Source: Acidisoma sp. L85 | Lineage (GTDB): Bacteria; Pseudomonadota; Alphaproteobacteria; Acetobacterales; Acetobacteraceae | DNA length: 62,536 bases | Assembly (NCBI RefSeq): GCF_009765865.1 | Contig: NZ_LMUQ01000064.1 | Coordinates: 106,401-168,936 of the forward strand | Reading direction: 5' to 3' | Shown: piece by piece, positions 1-8,892 of the stretch | How positions within the stretch are numbered: the first letter of the stretch is position 1 | Layout of the letters: each line of letters opens with the position of its first letter | The notes under the pieces: model-generated | Database searches by the model: none | What the model saw: the letters and a program-made list of their open reading frames with translations, nothing else | What the model was told of the DNA's origin: nothing | Position numbers and translations under genes: made by a program

Positions 1-98
1 GCAGATCCACCGAACTAAAGGAGGCGCACGGGTTTCTCCCGAAGTCGCGCCGCCGCCAAACCCATGCCACTATCGCTCCAGATCTGGGAGCACCAAAG

Positions 99-1106
99 GT
101 GAGCATCAAAATCGGTCTGATCGGCTGCGGCGTCATGGGGCTCGACCATGCGCGGCTCGTCATGAACGCCATCGGCGGAGCGGATCTCTCAGGCATCTAT
201 GATGCCGACCCGGCGCGCGTGAAATCGCTTGCCGAAATGTCTTCGGCGATCCGGACCTTTCCGACACCCGAGGCATTGATCGAGGATCCCGGGATCGACG
301 CGGTGATTATCGCCGCGCCCGACGCGACCCATGCCGCTCTCACGCTCTCGGCGATTTCCGTCCGCAAGCCGGTGCTGTGCGAGAAACCGCTTGCCACCAC
401 GCTCGATCAATGCCGGGAAGTCATCGCGGCTGAGATGGCGACGGGCCGCCGACTCGTCCATGTCGGCTTCATGCGCCGATTCGACCCCGGGTACCGCGCC
501 ATGAAAGCGCAGCTCGACAGCGGGGCTCTCGGCCAGCCCCTCTTCCTGCACTGCGTCCATCGTAACAAGGTCGCGCCAGATTACGTCACCTCCGATCTCG
601 TCATCGCCAATTCGATGGTGCATGAGATGGACATCGCGCGCTTCCTGCTCGGCGAGGAATTCGCGTCAGTCACCCTGACCAGCGCGCGCCGCAGCCGCTT
701 CTCCTCAGCCCGGCAGCCGCAATTCGCCGTGCTGGAAACCGCAGCCGGCGTCGTCGTCAGCATCGAAATGACACCCGACTCACAATATGGCTATGAGGTG
801 CAAGGCGAACTGGTCTGCGAGGAAGGCACCGTCTCTCTCGCGCCCGCGCCGCCTTTCGCGCTGCGCCAGGCCGGGCTGTCGGGATACCCCGTTGAGGAAG
901 ACTGGCGCCCGCGCTTCGCCGACGCCTATCGCATCCAGCTTCAGGAATGGGTCGCGGCGATAACCAGCGGCGAATCCTCTCCGGGATCCACAGCCTGGGA
1001 CGGCTACGCGGCGTCGTTCACTGCTGCGGCCGCGCTTACTTCGCTAGCGACCGGTCAGCGGGAAGCGATCGAAATGCCCGCACGCCCCGCCTTCTACGAC
1101 ACCTGA
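99..1106 (+). CDS. Gfo/Idh/MocA-family NAD(P)-dependent oxidoreductase
   Basis: A 335-residue cytoplasmic oxidoreductase of the Gfo/Idh/MocA family, which oxidises sugars or cyclic polyols such as myo-inositol with NAD(P). The N-terminal Rossmann motif GLIGCGVMG is at residues 6-14. The family EKP motif is at 95-97 and a HEMD motif near 175-178 is where the catalytic His/Asp of inositol dehydrogenases lie. The start is GTG, chosen because GGGAG lies 8 bases upstream and no ATG fits the frame. It is convergent with fumC. The substrate cannot be read from the sequence; inositol or a related polyol is likely because two ribose/inositol-type importers lie later in the window. Confidence 0.88.
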   Translation: MSIKIGLIGCGVMGLDHARLVMNAIGGADLSGIYDADPARVKSLAEMSSAIRTFPTPEALIEDPGIDAVIIAAPDATHAALTLSAISVRKPVLCEKPLATTLDQCREVIAAEMATGRRLVHVGFMRRFDPGYRAMKAQLDSGALGQPLFLHCVHRNKVAPDYVTSDLVIANSMVHEMDIARFLLGEEFASVTLTSARRSRFSSARQPQFAVLETAAGVVVSIEMTPDSQYGYEVQGELVCEEGTVSLAPAPPFALRQAGLSGYPVEEDWRPRFADAYRIQLQEWVAAITSGESSPGSTAWDGYAASFTAAAALTSLATGQREAIEMPARPAFYDT

Positions 1107-1135
1107 GACAGCAGGGCGCCTGCGAAGCCGCGCGC

Positions 1136-2569
1136 CTAATGCGCGGCGCTCGGTGCCAGCATGTCGGCCGGCCTCACCCAGGTGTCGAACTGCTCGCCGG
1201 TGACGAAGCCCAATGTGAGTGCCGCCTCGCGCAGGCTGCTGTTGTCGCGATGCGCCTTCATCGCGATCTTCGCTGACTTCTCGTAGCCGATATGGCGGTT
1301 CAGCGCCGTCACCAGCATCAGCGAGTTTCCAAGGTTCTCTCTAAGGCGCGGCAAGTTCGGTTCGATCCCGCGCGCGCAATGCTGCTCGAAGGCCAGCATC
1401 GAATCCGTCAGCAGCCCCACGGACTCCAGCACATTGTGCACCATGACGGTCTTGTAGACGTTGAGCTGGAAGTTGCCCTGGCTGCCCGCGAAGGCTACCG
1501 CCGCGTCGTTGCCGAAGACCTGCACCGCGACCATCGTCATCGATTCGCACTGCGTCGGATTGATCTTCCCCGGCATGATCGAAGACCCCGGCTCGTTCTC
1601 TGGTATCGTGATCTCGCCGAGCCCGGCGCGCGGGCCGGAGGCGTGCCAGCGCACGTCGTTGGCGATCTTCATCAGCGCGCCCGCCAAGGTCCGCAGCGTG
1701 GCGCTCGCATGCACCATCGCGTCATGCGCCGACAACGCGGCGAATTTGTTGGGCGCGGAGACGAAGGGATGCCCGGTCTCGTCTGCGATATACCGCGCCG
1801 CGACTTCGCCGAAACGCGGATGCGCATTGAGGCCCGTGCCGACGGCCGTGCCGCCGATCGCCAGATCCATCAGCCAGGGCAGGCTCGCCGCGATCGCCCG
1901 CTTGCATTCGTCGAGCTGCGTGACCCAGCCCGAAATCGCCTGACCCAGTGAAATCGGCGTCGCATCCTGTAGATGCGTGCGCCCAATCATGATGACATCG
2001 GCGTAGGCGCGCGCCTTGGCATCGAGCGTATCGCGCAACACCGTGATCGCTGGAAGCAGCTGCTCGGCGATTTCCTGCACGGCCGCGATATACATGACAG
2101 TCGGGAAGGTATCGTTAGATGATTGCCCGCGATTGACATCATCATTCGGATTGATCGGCTTCTTAGTGCCGACAATGCCGCCGGCCATCTGAATGGCGCG
2201 GTTCGCGATGACCTCGTTCGCATTCATGTTGCTCTGAGTTCCAGAGCCAGTCTGGAACACGACGAGCGGAAATTCACCATTCCACCGGCCGTCGATCACC
2301 TCCTGCGCCGCGCGCACGATGAGCTCCACTTTCTCAGCCGGCAATTCGCCAAGCTCGCCATTTGCGAGGGCGGCGCATTTCTTGAGGATGCCGAAAGCGC
2401 GGATGACCGGCGGTGTCCAGGCGAAACGGCCGACACCGATTGGGAAGTTCTCGATCGACCGCTGCGTCTGAGCACCCCAAAGATGATCAGCGGGCACCGC
2501 CACTTCGCCGAGCGAATCGGTTTCGATCCGCGTCCCTGCTGGAGGCTGCGTTGCTGGGATGCCGCTCAT
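1136..2569 (-). CDS. fumC: Class II fumarate hydratase
   Basis: Fumarase C, which interconverts fumarate and (S)-malate in the TCA cycle without an iron-sulfur cluster. The 477-residue length fits the family. Two hallmarks are clear: [13 protein letters not shown] in the N-terminal third and the superfamily signature [11 protein letters not shown] around residue 330. The ATG start follows no strong ribosome-binding site, but the N-terminal residues ([10 protein letters not shown]...WGAQTQRS) align with the usual beginning of FumC. It follows murQ on the same strand with a 32-base gap, so the two may be co-transcribed although their functions are unrelated. Confidence 0.96.
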   Translation of the reverse strand: MSGIPATQPPAGTRIETDSLGEVAVPADHLWGAQTQRSIENFPIGVGRFAWTPPVIRAFGILKKCAALANGELGELPAEKVELIVRAAQEVIDGRWNGEFPLVVFQTGSGTQSNMNANEVIANRAIQMAGGIVGTKKPINPNDDVNRGQSSNDTFPTVMYIAAVQEIAEQLLPAITVLRDTLDAKARAYADVIMIGRTHLQDATPISLGQAISGWVTQLDECKRAIAASLPWLMDLAIGGTAVGTGLNAHPRFGEVAARYIADETGHPFVSAPNKFAALSAHDAMVHASATLRTLAGALMKIANDVRWHASGPRAGLGEITIPENEPGSSIMPGKINPTQCESMTMVAVQVFGNDAAVAFAGSQGNFQLNVYKTVMVHNVLESVGLLTDSMLAFEQHCARGIEPNLPRLRENLGNSLMLVTALNRHIGYEKSAKIAMKAHRDNSSLREAALTLGFVTGEQFDTWVRPADMLAPSAAH

Positions 2570-2601
2570 CTACCCGATCCTTGTCTCGTCGTGGCCGCTT
2601 G

Positions 2602-3528
2602 CTACAGCGAAGTCGCCGCCTCTTCCAGCGCCGCCCGAAGGAGGCCGCCATGGCGCAGGAGAAGAGCTTCGGCGCTCGCCGCGTCCACGTCCTTCCGCAC
2701 CATCACAAGGGCGAGCTTGATTCGCCCCTGCGCCTCCTTCAGCGCCGCCTCCGCCCGCTTCGTCGAACAGCCCTCGAGTTCGACGATCATCCGGGCGGCG
2801 CGCCCGGCAAGCTTCGCGTTGGTCGGCCGCATCTCCACCATCCGTCCGCGATAGATGCGGCCGAGCCGTATCATGACCAAGGTGGAAAAAAGGGTGAGTG
2901 CCGCCTTCTGTGCGGTTCCGGCCTTCATACGGGTCGATCCGGCGATCGCCTCAGCGCCTGTATCGAGCAGAACAGCGTGCTCGGCGGCTGCGAGCAACGG
3001 CGTTCCAGGACTATTCGCCATGCCGATGACGAGCATGCCGTGCGCCCGGCCCGCCGTCGCTGCGGACACCGCCCAGGGCGTCGTGCCGCTTGCCGCGAGC
3101 GCGACCATCACGTCCTCCGGCCTCGGATCAAGGGCCGTGAGCGCCGCGACGGCCGCCGCACCGTCATCCTCGGCACCCTCCGCGGCCCTAAGCAGGCTGG
3201 CGGTGCCGCCCGCAATTAGGATGAGACTGCGCTCCGGGGGCCAATCGAAGGTCGGCGGCAGTTCCGCCGCATCGAGCGCCGCCAGTCGGCCGGAGGTTCC
3301 CGCGCCGACATAGATCAACCGGCCTCGCCCTGGCGCCAGACGCGCCGCGGCCGCGTCGGCGGCGGCTGCCAGGCCGGGCAGCGCGGGCCGCAGTGCCGCG
3401 ACAGCCGCCATCTGACCCTCCCACAAAGCCTCGAGCGCGACGGCGCTGTCCCAGAGGTCGAGATCGCGGAAACGCGGTGTGACGCGCTCCGTGGTGGGCA
3501 GCGGCGCTGGAGAATGGGTCGGGCTCAT
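2602..3528 (-). CDS. murQ: N-acetylmuramic acid 6-phosphate etherase
   Basis: MurQ cleaves the lactyl ether of MurNAc-6-phosphate to give GlcNAc-6-phosphate and D-lactate during peptidoglycan recycling. The 308-residue protein has the SIS-domain signature GAGTSGRLAALDAAELPPTF, the acidic EGAEDDG segment that carries the catalytic Glu, and the conserved GSTRMKAGTAQK motif. No anmK, murK or PTS partner is next to it, so the MurNAc-6-P source is elsewhere. It is divergent from zwf; the two start codons are only about 106 bases apart and probably share a promoter region. Confidence 0.94.
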   Translation of the reverse strand: MSPTHSPAPLPTTERVTPRFRDLDLWDSAVALEALWEGQMAAVAALRPALPGLAAAADAAAARLAPGRGRLIYVGAGTSGRLAALDAAELPPTFDWPPERSLILIAGGTASLLRAAEGAEDDGAAAVAALTALDPRPEDVMVALAASGTTPWAVSAATAGRAHGMLVIGMANSPGTPLLAAAEHAVLLDTGAEAIAGSTRMKAGTAQKAALTLFSTLVMIRLGRIYRGRMVEMRPTNAKLAGRAARMIVELEGCSTKRAEAALKEAQGRIKLALVMVRKDVDAASAEALLLRHGGLLRAALEEAATSL

Positions 3529-3634
3529 GCTCCCCGTTGACGGCAGGGCGGCCGCATCGTCAAGCGGCGCGGCTGGTCAATCGGCGCACTGTGGGTATGC
3601 TAGGAGCCTCCGGTCAAAAGGAGCCCATGTCAGC

Positions 3635-5107
3635 ATGGTCGCGCGCATCATCACCGTCGATCCCTTCGATATCGTGGTCTTCGGGGGCTCGGGCGATCTC
3701 GCCCGCCGCAAGCTGCTACCGGCGCTCTACCAGAGGGACCGCAGCGGCCAGGTGCCTGCCGAAGCCCGCGTCATCGGCTCCTCTCGCCGCCATCTCACGG
3801 ATGCCGACTATCAGGCGATGGCACGCGAATCGATCACCGACTTCGTGCCCAAGGATGATATCGACCCCGAGGTGCTTGAGCGGTTCATCGCCCGCGTTGG
3901 CTATGTCTCGATGGACGCCACCGGCACGGACGGCTGGAGCGATCTCGTGGACAAGCTCGCGGATGGCGCGGACCGCGTGCGCGTCTTCTACTTCGCGACG
4001 TCGCCGGAGCTTTTTGGCCCAATCTGCCAGCAGATCGCCGCCCATCACCTCGTTACACCGCTGAGTCGGGTCGTGATGGAGAAGCCGATCGGCAAGGATC
4101 TGGAATCAGCCCAGGAGCTCAACAACGCCATTGGCCGGGTCTTTCTCGAGAGCAGCATCTACCGCATCGACCACTATCTCGGAAAGGAGACGGTACAGAA
4201 CCTCATGGCTCTGCGCTTCGGCAATTCGCTCTTCGAGCCGCTGTGGAATTCCGCCCATATCGACCATGTGCAGATCACGGTCGCCGAGGATCTCGGGCTC
4301 GAAACCCGCGCTGGCTACTACGATACGGCCGGCGCGCTGCGGGACATGATGCAGAACCATATCCTGCAGTTGATGTGCCTGATCGCGATGGAGACGCCGA
4401 CCTCGCTCGACGCCGATACGGTGCGCGACGAGAAGCTGAAAGTGCTGAAGTCGCTGACGAAGATGACCCCGGACCAGGTCGCGCAGCACACCGTCCGCGG
4501 TCAATACACGGCTGGCGCCTCCACGAAAGGACCCGTGCCCGGCTACCTGGACGAGCTTGGGCGTCCCACGAGCATGACGGAGACCTTCGTCGCGGTGAAG
4601 GCGGAGGTCGGAAACTGGCGCTGGGAGGGCGTGCCCTTCTACCTGCGTACCGGCAAGCGCCTGCCAAGCCGCGTGTCGGAGATCGTGGTGCAGTTCCGCG
4701 GCGTCCCGCATCGCGTTTTCGAGCATGGCGCCGGCCAGCTACAGGCAAACCGCCTGGTCATCCGCGTGCAGCCGGATGAGGGCGTGCGGTTATGGCTGAT
4801 GATCAAGGATCCGGGGCCGGGCGGCATGCGCCTGCAATACGTGCCCCTCGATATGAGCTTCGCCAAGGCCTTCTCGGTGCGCAATCCGGATGCCTATGAG
4901 CGGCTGATCATGGATGTCGTCAGGGGCAACCAGACCCTGTTCATGCGCCGCGACGAGGTCGAGGCCGCCTGGGCCTGGATTGACCCGATTCAGGATGCCT
5001 GGGTCGCTTCGGAGGAACTGCCGAAACCCTACCGCGCCGGCACCTGGGGTCCCTCCGCCGCGATCGCCCTGCTCGAACGCGACGGGCGGACTTGGTACGA
5101 GGAATAG
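3635..5107 (+). CDS. zwf: Glucose-6-phosphate 1-dehydrogenase
   Basis: Zwf oxidises glucose-6-phosphate to 6-phosphogluconolactone with NADP(+), the entry to the pentose phosphate and Entner-Doudoroff routes. The 490-residue protein has the nucleotide-binding motif GGSGDLARRKLLPAL at its N-terminus and the substrate signature RIDHYLGKE containing the active His and Lys. An open frame continues 52 codons upstream, but that part overlaps murQ on the other strand and lacks family similarity. ATG 3635 is preferred because AAAAGGAG lies 11 bases upstream and 490 residues is the normal size. It ends at a strong bidirectional hairpin shared with creA. Confidence 0.95.
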   Translation: MVARIITVDPFDIVVFGGSGDLARRKLLPALYQRDRSGQVPAEARVIGSSRRHLTDADYQAMARESITDFVPKDDIDPEVLERFIARVGYVSMDATGTDGWSDLVDKLADGADRVRVFYFATSPELFGPICQQIAAHHLVTPLSRVVMEKPIGKDLESAQELNNAIGRVFLESSIYRIDHYLGKETVQNLMALRFGNSLFEPLWNSAHIDHVQITVAEDLGLETRAGYYDTAGALRDMMQNHILQLMCLIAMETPTSLDADTVRDEKLKVLKSLTKMTPDQVAQHTVRGQYTAGASTKGPVPGYLDELGRPTSMTETFVAVKAEVGNWRWEGVPFYLRTGKRLPSRVSEIVVQFRGVPHRVFEHGAGQLQANRLVIRVQPDEGVRLWLMIKDPGPGGMRLQYVPLDMSFAKAFSVRNPDAYERLIMDVVRGNQTLFMRRDEVEAAWAWIDPIQDAWVASEELPKPYRAGTWGPSAAIALLERDGRTWYEE

Positions 5108-5121
5108 AGGTCGCGAGGGGT

Positions 5122-5149
5122 TGTGCTGTCGGCTCAGTCCGACAGCACA
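5122..5149. terminator. Bidirectional hairpin terminator between zwf and creA
   Basis: A perfect 11-bp stem (TGTGCTGTCGG with CCGACAGCACA) closes a 6-base loop in the 48-base gap between the convergent stop codons of zwf and creA. There is no long T run on either side, so intrinsic termination is inferred from stem strength and position. Confidence 0.7.
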
Positions 5150-5155
5150 CAACGC

Positions 5156-5641
5156 TTACGGACTCGTCGTCGGGATGACCGAGATCGAGTTGAACGGACT
5201 ACCTTCTTTGAGGCGGCTGCTGATGGCGAGGTAGATGACGACCTTCTTGTCCGCGTCCAGCATCCGGAAAATGACGAGGTGCTTGAAGAATACCGAGAGG
5301 CTGGCGGCGAAGACCTGCTGCTTCTTCGGCAGGTTCGCCGGATAGGCAACCGGCCCGACGGCGCGGCAGGCGATCGAGAAGCGCGACGGATCCTCCGCCA
5401 AACCCACGCTGCCCGAGATACCACCCGTAACGGCGCGGGCGAGGTAGCACGAGGCGTTGGGCACATCGGGATCATCGTAGCGGTCCACCACCACGCGGTC
5501 ATTGGCGCCGAGCAAACGGAAGGTGGTGTCCACACCGCCTACGCGCGTTTGCGCCATCGCCGCAGCGGGCAACAGCGCCATCAGGGTCGTGATCAGGAAT
5601 TTCGTTCGCACCGGCGCCATCCGTGAAAGTGTTTTCGTCAT
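5156..5641 (-). CDS. creA: CreA family periplasmic protein
   Basis: A 161-residue exported protein of the CreA family (COG3045), whose biochemical role is not established. A signal peptide occupies about residues 1-31 with a likely cut after PAAAMA. The mature part shows the family pattern: VGGVDTTFRLLG, DDPDVPNASCYLARAVTGG, GLAEDPSRFSIACR and EGSPFNSISVIP. The paired Cys residues suggest a periplasmic disulfide. No Shine-Dalgarno sequence is seen before the first ATG; a second ATG seven codons in (5620) would also leave an intact signal peptide. No creBCD genes are nearby. Confidence 0.85.
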   Translation of the reverse strand: MTKTLSRMAPVRTKFLITTLMALLPAAAMAQTRVGGVDTTFRLLGANDRVVVDRYDDPDVPNASCYLARAVTGGISGSVGLAEDPSRFSIACRAVGPVAYPANLPKKQQVFAASLSVFFKHLVIFRMLDADKKVVIYLAISSRLKEGSPFNSISVIPTTSP

Positions 5642-5733
5642 TTAGCGATGAGGCGCGGCTTTCCCACGCTTGATCGCCCTGCACTTGATCGCTAGGCCAC
5701 GCTCCTGCATCCCGTCAGGAGGATGCAAAGCGA

Positions 5734-5749
5734 GGAAGGCATGCCTTCC
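5734..5749. promoter_or_regulatory. 16-bp perfect palindrome over the translation start region of the MFS gene
   Basis: GGAAGGCATGCCTTCC is fully self-complementary and ends two bases before the ATG of the MFS transporter. It includes the only purine-rich ribosome-binding candidate (GAGGAAGG). It could be a repressor operator or could hide the ribosome-binding site; the sequence does not decide between them. Confidence 0.4.
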
Positions 5750-5751
5750 GC

Positions 5752-6993
5752 ATGACCAAGAAAGCCGAGACCGAGCCGCTCGCGAAGCCAGCGCGATCCA
5801 CGACCGCTCGCCATCGGTCGCGGCAATGGCGCACCGTCAATCGCCCCATCCTCGCGACGGTCGTCTTTACCTTTGCCGCCTATATGATGGTCGGACTGCC
5901 TCTCGCGGTTCTGCCGCCCTTCGTGCGTGGTCCCTTGGGGTTCAGCTCCGTTCTCGCCGGCCTTGCCGTAAGCACGCAGTATCTCGCCACCTTCATCACC
6001 CGCGCACCGGTCGGCCGCCTGACGGACTCGGTTGGCCCGAAACACATCGTCATGTTCGGGCTTAGCGCCTGCGCTGGCAGCGGCGTTCTCACCGCCCTCG
6101 GTGGGTTGTTCCAGTCGCAGCACGTCCTCAGCCTCGTGTTGCTGCTGCTGGGTCGCCTTTGCCTTGGCACCGGTGAGAGCGCTGTCTCGACCGGCGGCAT
6201 CGCCTGGGCCATCGGCAAGGTTGGCGCCACGCATAGCGCCAAGGTCATCTCCTGGAACGGCATCGCGACCTACGGCGGCATCTCGCTCGGAGCCCCGCTC
6301 GGCGTGCTGATCCAAAGTATCGCTGGGTTCAGCACGATCGGCATCGCGGTGGTGGTCGTCGGTTTGGCGGCGCTACCCTTTGCCGCCGCTGGCCCGATTA
6401 CGCGCTTGGTGACAGGCCCTCGGATGTCCTTCGGCAGCGTCTTTGGCCGCATCCTGCCCTACGGCGCGGCGCTGGCGCTGAGTTCGATCGGCTTCGGCGC
6501 CATCGCCTCCTTCATCACGCTCTTTTACGCGAGCCGACACTGGGGCCATGCTGCGCTCGCACTGTCGGCCTTCGGTGGCTGCTTTATCCTCGCCCGCCTC
6601 ATCTTCGTCGGCAGCATCGCGCGCCAGGGCGGCAATCGTGTCGCCCTGGCCTCCTTCCTGGTCGAGTGCGCCGGCCTGGCGCTCCTGTGGCGAGCGGGTG
6701 ATCCAGCCTCCGCCCTCATTGGCGCAGGCCTCGCGGGTTTCGGCTTCGCCCTCGTTTTCCCGGCGCTGGGTGTCGAGATTCTGGCGCGCGTGCCCTCGAC
6801 CAGCCGCGGTGCGGCGATCGGTGCCTTCAGCGTCTTCCTCGACGTCGCCCTCTGCGTTACGGGACCGCTCGCGGGCTTCATCGTCGGCTCCTTCGGCTAC
6901 GCCACCATCTTTCTCGTCGCCGCCTTCGCTGCCGCCATCGCGGCCGTGATCCTCATCATGATGGGCGCGCTGCGCACTCCAGCCAGCCGCTAG
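5752..6993 (+). CDS. MFS transporter, YhhS/YfcJ-like
   Basis: A 413-residue inner-membrane major facilitator with about 12 hydrophobic segments after a basic 30-residue cytoplasmic N-terminus. It resembles the E. coli YhhS/YfcJ group: GLPLAVLPPFVRGPLGFS in the first segment, the loop 2-3 motif GRLTDSVGPK, ISWNGIATYGGISLGAPLGV in segment 5, and GFALVFPALGVE later. Proteins of this group are putative efflux pumps for sugars or drugs; the substrate is unknown. The gene stands alone between creA (divergent) and the alcohol dehydrogenase (same strand, 71-base gap). Confidence 0.87.
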   Translation: MTKKAETEPLAKPARSTTARHRSRQWRTVNRPILATVVFTFAAYMMVGLPLAVLPPFVRGPLGFSSVLAGLAVSTQYLATFITRAPVGRLTDSVGPKHIVMFGLSACAGSGVLTALGGLFQSQHVLSLVLLLLGRLCLGTGESAVSTGGIAWAIGKVGATHSAKVISWNGIATYGGISLGAPLGVLIQSIAGFSTIGIAVVVVGLAALPFAAAGPITRLVTGPRMSFGSVFGRILPYGAALALSSIGFGAIASFITLFYASRHWGHAALALSAFGGCFILARLIFVGSIARQGGNRVALASFLVECAGLALLWRAGDPASALIGAGLAGFGFALVFPALGVEILARVPSTSRGAAIGAFSVFLDVALCVTGPLAGFIVGSFGYATIFLVAAFAAAIAAVILIMMGALRTPASR

Positions 6994-7064
6994 GGCAGGC
7001 GAGCCCGCCTTGCCCAACGCGCCGCCTATGCGGAGACTGGCGGAAACCAAGCGGGAGACGCGCC

Positions 7065-8231
7065 ATGGCGACCGGTCAGCAACCCTTCGAGTTCCGCACA
7101 GTTCCCTCGATCCAGGTCGAGTGGTCCGGCGCGCAAAGACTGGGCGCCCTGCTCGCGCCTCGCTTCGCCGCGCGTCGTGCCCTCATTGTGACGGATGGCG
7201 GTTTGGTCCGCGCCGGGCTCCTCGGGCCGGTTGAAGCCAGTCTGAAAGCAGAAGGCTTTACCGTGGCAGTCTTCGATGCCGTGGTGGCGGACCCGCCCGA
7301 GGCCGTGTTGCTGAGTTGCGTCGAGCAGGCAAAGGCTGCGGGAGTGGACATCGTGATCGGCCTCGGCGGCGGATCTTCGCTGGATGTCGCGAAACTTACC
7401 GCGGTTCTGGTGAGGTCGGATCAGCGCCTTGCCGATATCTATGGCATCGGCAAGGTCCAGGGCGACCGCCTGCCGCTCGTGCTGGTCCCGACCACGGCGG
7501 GCACCGGGTCGGAGGTCACCAACATCACCATCCTGACCACCGGCGAAACCACCAAGATGGGCGTCGTGGCGCCGCAGCTCTTCTGCGACTACGTGCTGCT
7601 CGACGCCGAACTCACCCTCGGCCTGCCCGCGACCCATACCGCCGCGACGGGCATCGACGCGATGGTCCATGCGATCGAGGCCTATACCAGCAAGAACAAG
7701 AAGAACCCGCTCTCGGACGCCCTGGCCCGCGAGGCGCTGCGCCTGCTCAGCACGCATCTCGTCACCGCCTGCCGCGACGGGAAGAACCGCGTGGCGCGAG
7801 AGTCGATGCTGCTGGGTGCCACGCTCGCCGGCCAGGCCTTTACCAATGCGCCGGTCGCGGCGGTTCATGCGCTCGCCTATCCCTTGGGCGGCCACTACCA
7901 TGTGCCGCATGGCCTCTCGAACGCGCTCATGCTCGGCCCGGTGCTGCGCTTCAACTCCGCCGCCGCCGCGCCGCTCTATGCCGAACTCGCGGATGTCGTC
8001 ATCGGCCCGGCCAAGGGTGACGCGCAAAGCCGTGCCTCGGCCTTTGTCGGCGAGATGGAGCGGTTGATGAATGAGAGCGGCGCGCCCCGCCGCCTCCGCG
8101 ATGTCGGAGTGACCGACAACAGCCTGGCCTTGCTTGCCTCTGACGCCATGAAACAAGGGCGGCTGCTCGTGAACAATCCGGTGGAGGTTACCGAGGCCGA
8201 TGCCCTCGCCCTCTATCGAGAGGCCTTCTAG
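7065..8231 (+). CDS. Iron-containing alcohol dehydrogenase
   Basis: A 388-residue group III (Fe-ADH) alcohol dehydrogenase that interconverts alcohols and aldehydes or ketones with NAD(P)H. It has the dinucleotide motif GLGGGSSLDVAK, the PTTAGTGSEVT segment, and metal-binding residues in TGIDAMVHAIEAY and the AHALAYPLGGHYHVPHG region, which supplies the His ligands. The length matches the family. ATG 7065 is preceded by GGGAGACGCGCC. The HIT gene starts 12 bases after its stop, so the two are likely one transcript. The actual alcohol is not predictable. Confidence 0.92.
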   Translation: MATGQQPFEFRTVPSIQVEWSGAQRLGALLAPRFAARRALIVTDGGLVRAGLLGPVEASLKAEGFTVAVFDAVVADPPEAVLLSCVEQAKAAGVDIVIGLGGGSSLDVAKLTAVLVRSDQRLADIYGIGKVQGDRLPLVLVPTTAGTGSEVTNITILTTGETTKMGVVAPQLFCDYVLLDAELTLGLPATHTAATGIDAMVHAIEAYTSKNKKNPLSDALAREALRLLSTHLVTACRDGKNRVARESMLLGATLAGQAFTNAPVAAVHALAYPLGGHYHVPHGLSNALMLGPVLRFNSAAAAPLYAELADVVIGPAKGDAQSRASAFVGEMERLMNESGAPRRLRDVGVTDNSLALLASDAMKQGRLLVNNPVEVTEADALALYREAF

Positions 8232-8243
8232 GGAGACTGGATC

Positions 8244-8624
8244 ATGCCCGTCAGCGGCCTCGGCAACTATGACGACCAGAACATCTTCGCGCGCATTCTG
8301 CGTGGCGAAATCCCGAACCGCACGGTGTTCGAGGATGAGACGGTGCTCGCCTTCCACGACATCGCGCCCCAGGCGGCGGTGCATGTGCTGGTGATCCCCA
8401 AGCGCCCCTACATCTCCTTCGCGGATTTCGCGAAAGCACCGGCTGACGAAGTCGCCGCGTTCTGGCGCGCGGTGGGCCGCGTCGCCGGCGAGCTTGGGTT
8501 GGAGGAAGGCGGCTATCGCCTGCTCACCAATATGGGCGCCGACGCCGGACAGGAAGTGCCGCATTTCCACGTCCACATCTTCGGCGGCGAGCCGCTCGGC
8601 CGGATGATCCAACCGCGGGGCTGA
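8244..8624 (+). CDS. HIT family nucleotide-binding protein
   Basis: A 126-residue histidine-triad protein of the HINT branch, likely a purine nucleoside phosphoramidase acting in the cytoplasm. It shows NIFARILRGEIPNRTVFEDE at the start, the middle segment ALFHD-like AFHDIAPQAAVHVLVIPK, and the catalytic triad HFHVHIFGG near residues 110-118. The start ATG follows GGGAGACTGGATC. It sits 12 bases after the Fe-ADH stop. A cloverleaf repeat begins 44 bases after its stop. Confidence 0.93.
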   Translation: MPVSGLGNYDDQNIFARILRGEIPNRTVFEDETVLAFHDIAPQAAVHVLVIPKRPYISFADFAKAPADEVAAFWRAVGRVAGELGLEEGGYRLLTNMGADAGQEVPHFHVHIFGGEPLGRMIQPRG

Positions 8625-8667
8625 CGCGCCCGCGAGTGCGGCGGCTAACGCGGTCCAACGGATAGTC

Positions 8668-8785
8668 CGTCATGGCATGCGCAGGCATGCCATCCACGCC
8701 TTACCTTCGCTACGCGGGTGAAGGCGCGGATGCCCGGCCTTCGCCGCGCATGACATGGTGGGGTACGCGCCGTTCAGACCAAAGT
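8668..8785 (+). repeat. Cloverleaf palindromic repeat, copy R1
   Basis: Core at 8668-8755: CGTCAT, then hairpin GGCATGC/GCATGCC with loop GCAG, then ATCCACGCCTT pairing with AAGGCGCGGAT, then hairpin GCCCGGC/GCCGCGC (one mismatch), then ATGACA. The conserved tail runs to about 8785 (GTTCAGACCAAAG). It lies between the HIT gene and the metQ-like operon. Confidence 0.85.
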
Positions 8786-8817
8786 CGTTCTGATTTAGGC
8801 ACCGCTTCGACGCGGGT

Positions 8818-8847
8818 TTGACTGGTAATAACGCTTTTAGGTAGGAT
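8818..8847 (+). promoter_or_regulatory. Candidate sigma-70-type promoter of the metQ-like operon
   Basis: TTGACT (8818-8823) and TAGGAT (8842-8847) are 18 bases apart in an AT-rich patch that contrasts with the surrounding GC. The patch ends at AAGGA (8881-8885), 7 bases before the ATG of the substrate-binding protein gene. The match is by eye to the -35/-10 consensus. Confidence 0.55.
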
Positions 8848-8892
8848 ATTTTGTAATCCACCATATCAAATCTACCAACGAAGGATCAGCGT

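Noticed and set aside
7026-8612. A 528-codon minus-strand open frame opposite the Fe-ADH and HIT genes
   Set aside because: The opposite strand holds full-length proteins with all catalytic motifs.
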